DNA from: Candidatus Aminicenantota bacterium
GTDB lineage: Bacteria; Acidobacteriota; Aminicenantia; Aminicenantales; Aminicenantaceae
Assembly (NCBI GenBank): GCA_030620655.1
Contig: JAUXEH010000129.1
Span: 1-7,731, forward strand
Length of the DNA: 7,731 nucleotides
Reading direction: 5' to 3'
Both the position numbers and the translations under genes were made by a program. Shown one piece after another: positions 6,385 to 7,731 of this stretch. The notes beneath the pieces were generated by a model. The model was not told the DNA's origin. It saw only the letters and a program-made list of their open reading frames with translations, and did no database searches. How positions within the stretch are numbered: the first letter of the stretch is position 1; each line of letters opens with the position of its first letter.

Positions 6385-7586
6385 GCCCCGAATTTTTTTA
6401 GCTTACCGCCATGGGCCAGCATCAAAGCCATGGCGTGGAGAGCAGGAAATCGTCCCAGATAACCCTGGCTGCAGGCTTTCTCGGAGAAGGCCGAGACCAG
6501 GTCGGGTTGGGCGGTCGCCGCATGGATGAGAAGGGGATTCGGGTGCCAGGAATGGGACTTGAGCCGGCAGGGCGTGGAGTGATCGGATGTGACGGCCAGG
6601 ACATCGGGACCCAGGTCCGTTATGCGCGGTATAAATGTGTCCGTGCGGGTGATCGCCTCGGTCTTGGCGGCGAAGTCCCCGTCTTCCCCGGCGGAGTCGG
6701 TCTTCTTGACATGCACGTAGAAGAAGTCGAAGTCTGTATAGTGCCGCTCCAGGGTTGAGAACAGGTCCGGGATCTCGGGTCCCACCTCGAGGACCTCCAT
6801 GCCCACCAGTTTGGCCAGCCCCTTGTACATGGGGTAGTTGGCGATGGCCGCGGGCCGGAGTTTGAAGCGGTCCTGCATGGTGGGGATGGAAGGAAAGCGG
6901 GCGAATCCACGCAGCAGCACGGTATTGGCCCTTTCCTGATCTTGGAGGATCTCGGTCGCCCTGTCCATGAAGCCATTGACCAAGAGGGCCGTGTCTTCGG
7001 CTTCGGGTTCGAGTGCCGTGGTGTAGGACCTGGGTTTTTGCTCCTTCTGAGGGTCGGCGTCGCTCAGGGTGTCACTCAGTCCTTTACGCGTGAATTTCAC
7101 CACGAAGCGATGCTCTTTTCCGGGATAGACACGGATCCCGGCCCCTTCGATCGGGGAGAGGGATGCGTTCAGGGTGCGGCACAGCTCCTGGTTTTCTTCC
7201 GTGGGAATCCGGCCCGCCCGTCGGTCTACGATGAGCCCGCCTTGCAAGGTCGCGAAGTTCCCCCTGGCGACCAGGTCGTCCGGCCCCACATCCACGTCCA
7301 CTCCCAGTGCTTCCAGGATGCCGCGCCCCAGCTGATAGGAGGTGGGATCATAACCGAAGAGAGCCAAATGGGCGGGGCCGCTCCCCGGCGTGATTCCCAT
7401 GGAGACCGGGTCGGTCAGGCCGCAGGCCCCGCCCGCGGCCAGGCGGTCGAGATGGGGAGTGGCGGCCGCCTCCAGGGGCGTCCGCCCGTCCTGGGGCAGG
7501 TCCCCTAGCCCGTCCATGACCAGCAGTACGATTCGAGAGTCTGTCTGCGTGCAAAGATCGGAGATGATCCTGTCGATTCCGTTCAT
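6381..7586 (-). CDS. apgM: Cofactor-independent phosphoglycerate mutase, archaeal type (ApgM)
   Basis: A 401-residue enzyme interconverting 3- and 2-phosphoglycerate (EC 5.4.2.12) in cytoplasmic glycolysis/gluconeogenesis. It belongs to the alkaline-phosphatase superfamily and has the shorter ApgM layout (about 400 residues, versus about 510 for GpmI). From Met1 at 7586: LLVMDGLGD with metal-ligand Asp25, the PLEAAATPHLDRLA segment, GITPGSGPAHLALFGYDP with nucleophile Ser69, GRGILEALG, GNFAT, then VHVKKTDSAGEDGDF (His292, Asp297), VTSDHSTPC (Asp335, His336) and SHSWHPNPLLI (His345, His348). All expected catalytic positions are present. An in-frame extension up to 7715 exists but is rejected: its 43 extra residues look non-coding and contain the promoter. 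It is the first gene of a five-gene overlapping operon and shares ATGA with the amidase. No functional link to the envelope genes downstream is obvious. Product assignment is firm. Confidence 0.95.
   Translation of the reverse strand: MNGIDRIISDLCTQTDSRIVLLVMDGLGDLPQDGRTPLEAAATPHLDRLAAGGACGLTDPVSMGITPGSGPAHLALFGYDPTSYQLGRGILEALGVDVDVGPDDLVARGNFATLQGGLIVDRRAGRIPTEENQELCRTLNASLSPIEGAGIRVYPGKEHRFVVKFTRKGLSDTLSDADPQKEQKPRSYTTALEPEAEDTALLVNGFMDRATEILQDQERANTVLLRGFARFPSIPTMQDRFKLRPAAIANYPMYKGLAKLVGMEVLEVGPEIPDLFSTLERHYTDFDFFYVHVKKTDSAGEDGDFAAKTEAITRTDTFIPRITDLGPDVLAVTSDHSTPCRLKSHSWHPNPLLIHAATAQPDLVSAFSEKACSQGYLGRFPALHAMALMLAHGGKLKKFGA
6393..6399 (-). other. A AAA AAA heptamer in the -1 frameshift register at the iPGM/amidase junction
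   Basis: The iPGM codons CTA AAA AAA (6401-6393) place seven A in the X XXY YYZ register of a classical -1 slippery site, nine bases before the iPGM TGA. The -1 frame after it has no stop and runs straight into the amidase ATG at 6384. No strong downstream hairpin is evident (only a 4-bp CGGG/CCCG pairing), so programmed frameshifting is a possibility, not a call. Confidence 0.25.
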
Positions 7587-7587
7587 A

Positions 7588-7624
7588 TCATGTCCACTAT
7601 AAGGAATTCCCCGAGAACAGTCAA
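7588..7624 (-). promoter_or_regulatory. Sigma-70 type promoter of the five-gene operon, giving a leaderless mRNA
   Basis: On the minus strand, TTGACT (7624-7619) and TATAGT (7601-7596) are separated by exactly 17 bases, each one mismatch from consensus. A start 7-8 bases after the -10 box falls at 7589-7588 (G or A), only 2-3 bases before the ATG at 7586. Only a weak TGGA stands before that ATG, and it would lie upstream of the predicted transcript start. The spacer includes the palindrome GGAATTCC, which may be chance. No rival promoter is apparent further upstream to 7731. Confidence 0.65.
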
Positions 7625-7646
7625 CCGCCGCCGTCCCGTCCAACCT

Positions 7647-7664
7647 CCCCCACCCGGCCCCCCC
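7647..7664 (-). other. Putative G-quadruplex upstream of the operon promoter
   Basis: The coding strand reads G7-CC-G3-T-G5 from 7664 to 7647. This fits four runs of at least three G with loops of 1, 2 and 1 bases, and another GGG lies at 7637-7635. The 3' edge is 22 bases before the -35 box. Short loops predict a stable quadruplex on the non-template strand. In GC-rich DNA such a motif can be incidental. Confidence 0.4.
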
Positions 7665-7688
7665 TGTAAGGATTGAACATCTTTTTCG

Positions 7689-7709
7689 TCCGACCTCCCC
7701 GAAGTCGGA
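7689..7709. repeat. Inverted repeat near the window edge
   Basis: TCCGAC (7689-7694) and GTCGGA (7704-7709) form a perfect 6-bp stem with a 9-base loop; an overlapping alternative pairs CCTCC with GGAGG. It could be an operator or the remains of a terminator of a gene beyond the window. Neither strand has a T-run after it, so it is not a standard intrinsic terminator. The stretch 7625-7731 holds no supportable gene. Confidence 0.25.
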
Positions 7710-7731
7710 GGCCAAGCGGTCTTAGGAAGAC

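Noticed and set aside
5320..6462. Long open frame (380 codons) on the + strand
   Set aside because: It is antisense to the amidase, whose domains and catalytic residues are clear; the translated product has low-complexity Asp/Gly/Val/Leu composition typical of GC-rich antisense frames.
7603..7610. GGAATTCC palindrome in the promoter spacer as an operator
   Set aside because: Eight bases is too short and too likely by chance to call without a second site or conservation.
7587..7715. In-frame N-terminal extension of ApgM by 43 residues
   Set aside because: The added residues do not resemble the family N-terminus, the stretch contains the promoter and G-runs, and the shorter protein has the normal ApgM length.

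Overview
The window is GC-rich and densely coded, with no rRNA, tRNA, CRISPR array, transposase or integrase visible. Its gene content (ETF alpha subunit, a fused NapH/NapG-type polyferredoxin, a Tat-exported DUF362 protein, an archaeal-type phosphoglycerate mutase and an AMIN-domain amidase) suggests a Gram-negative anaerobe of the former Deltaproteobacteria (Desulfobacterota, for example syntrophic or sulfate-reducing lineages). That placement is inferred from gene families, not from a marker gene.

Layout. The left third is read on the + strand: the last 90 codons of an electron-transfer flavoprotein alpha subunit (2-274), then, 32 bases later, a 636-residue membrane protein with five N-terminal helices and a sulfatase-fold catalytic domain (307-2217). 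A gap of about 100 bases separates it from a convergent minus-strand block of five genes that fills the rest of the window. In transcription order these are iPGM (apgM type, 7586-6381), an AMIN/Amidase_3 N-acetylmuramoyl-L-alanine amidase (6384-5206), a Tat-signal DUF362 protein (5209-4313), a polytopic six-cluster ferredoxin (4332-2722) and a small DUF212/divergent-PAP2 (YuiD-like) membrane protein (2725-2315). Every junction in this block overlaps, by 4, 4, 20 and 4 bases, so it reads as one translationally coupled operon.

Regulation. Directly upstream of the phosphoglycerate mutase is a near-consensus sigma-70 promoter (TTGACT, 17-base spacer, TATAGT). It lies so close to the start codon that the transcript should be leaderless or almost so. 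A G-rich stretch with G-quadruplex potential sits on the coding strand 22 bases before the -35 box.

How the genes may work together. Three of the operon products are predicted to be exported or membrane-bound with an envelope or redox character. The polyferredoxin looks like a quinol-linked electron conduit that carries clusters on both faces of the membrane, and the DUF362 protein is its most likely exported partner; this pairing is inference and the substrate is unknown. The amidase remodels peptidoglycan, and the phosphoglycerate mutase is a central-carbon enzyme whose presence here has no obvious functional link. The sulfatase-like protein has lost an otherwise near-invariant metal-ligand Asp and the Pro of its nucleophile motif, so it may be inactive, changed in function, or affected by a sequence error.
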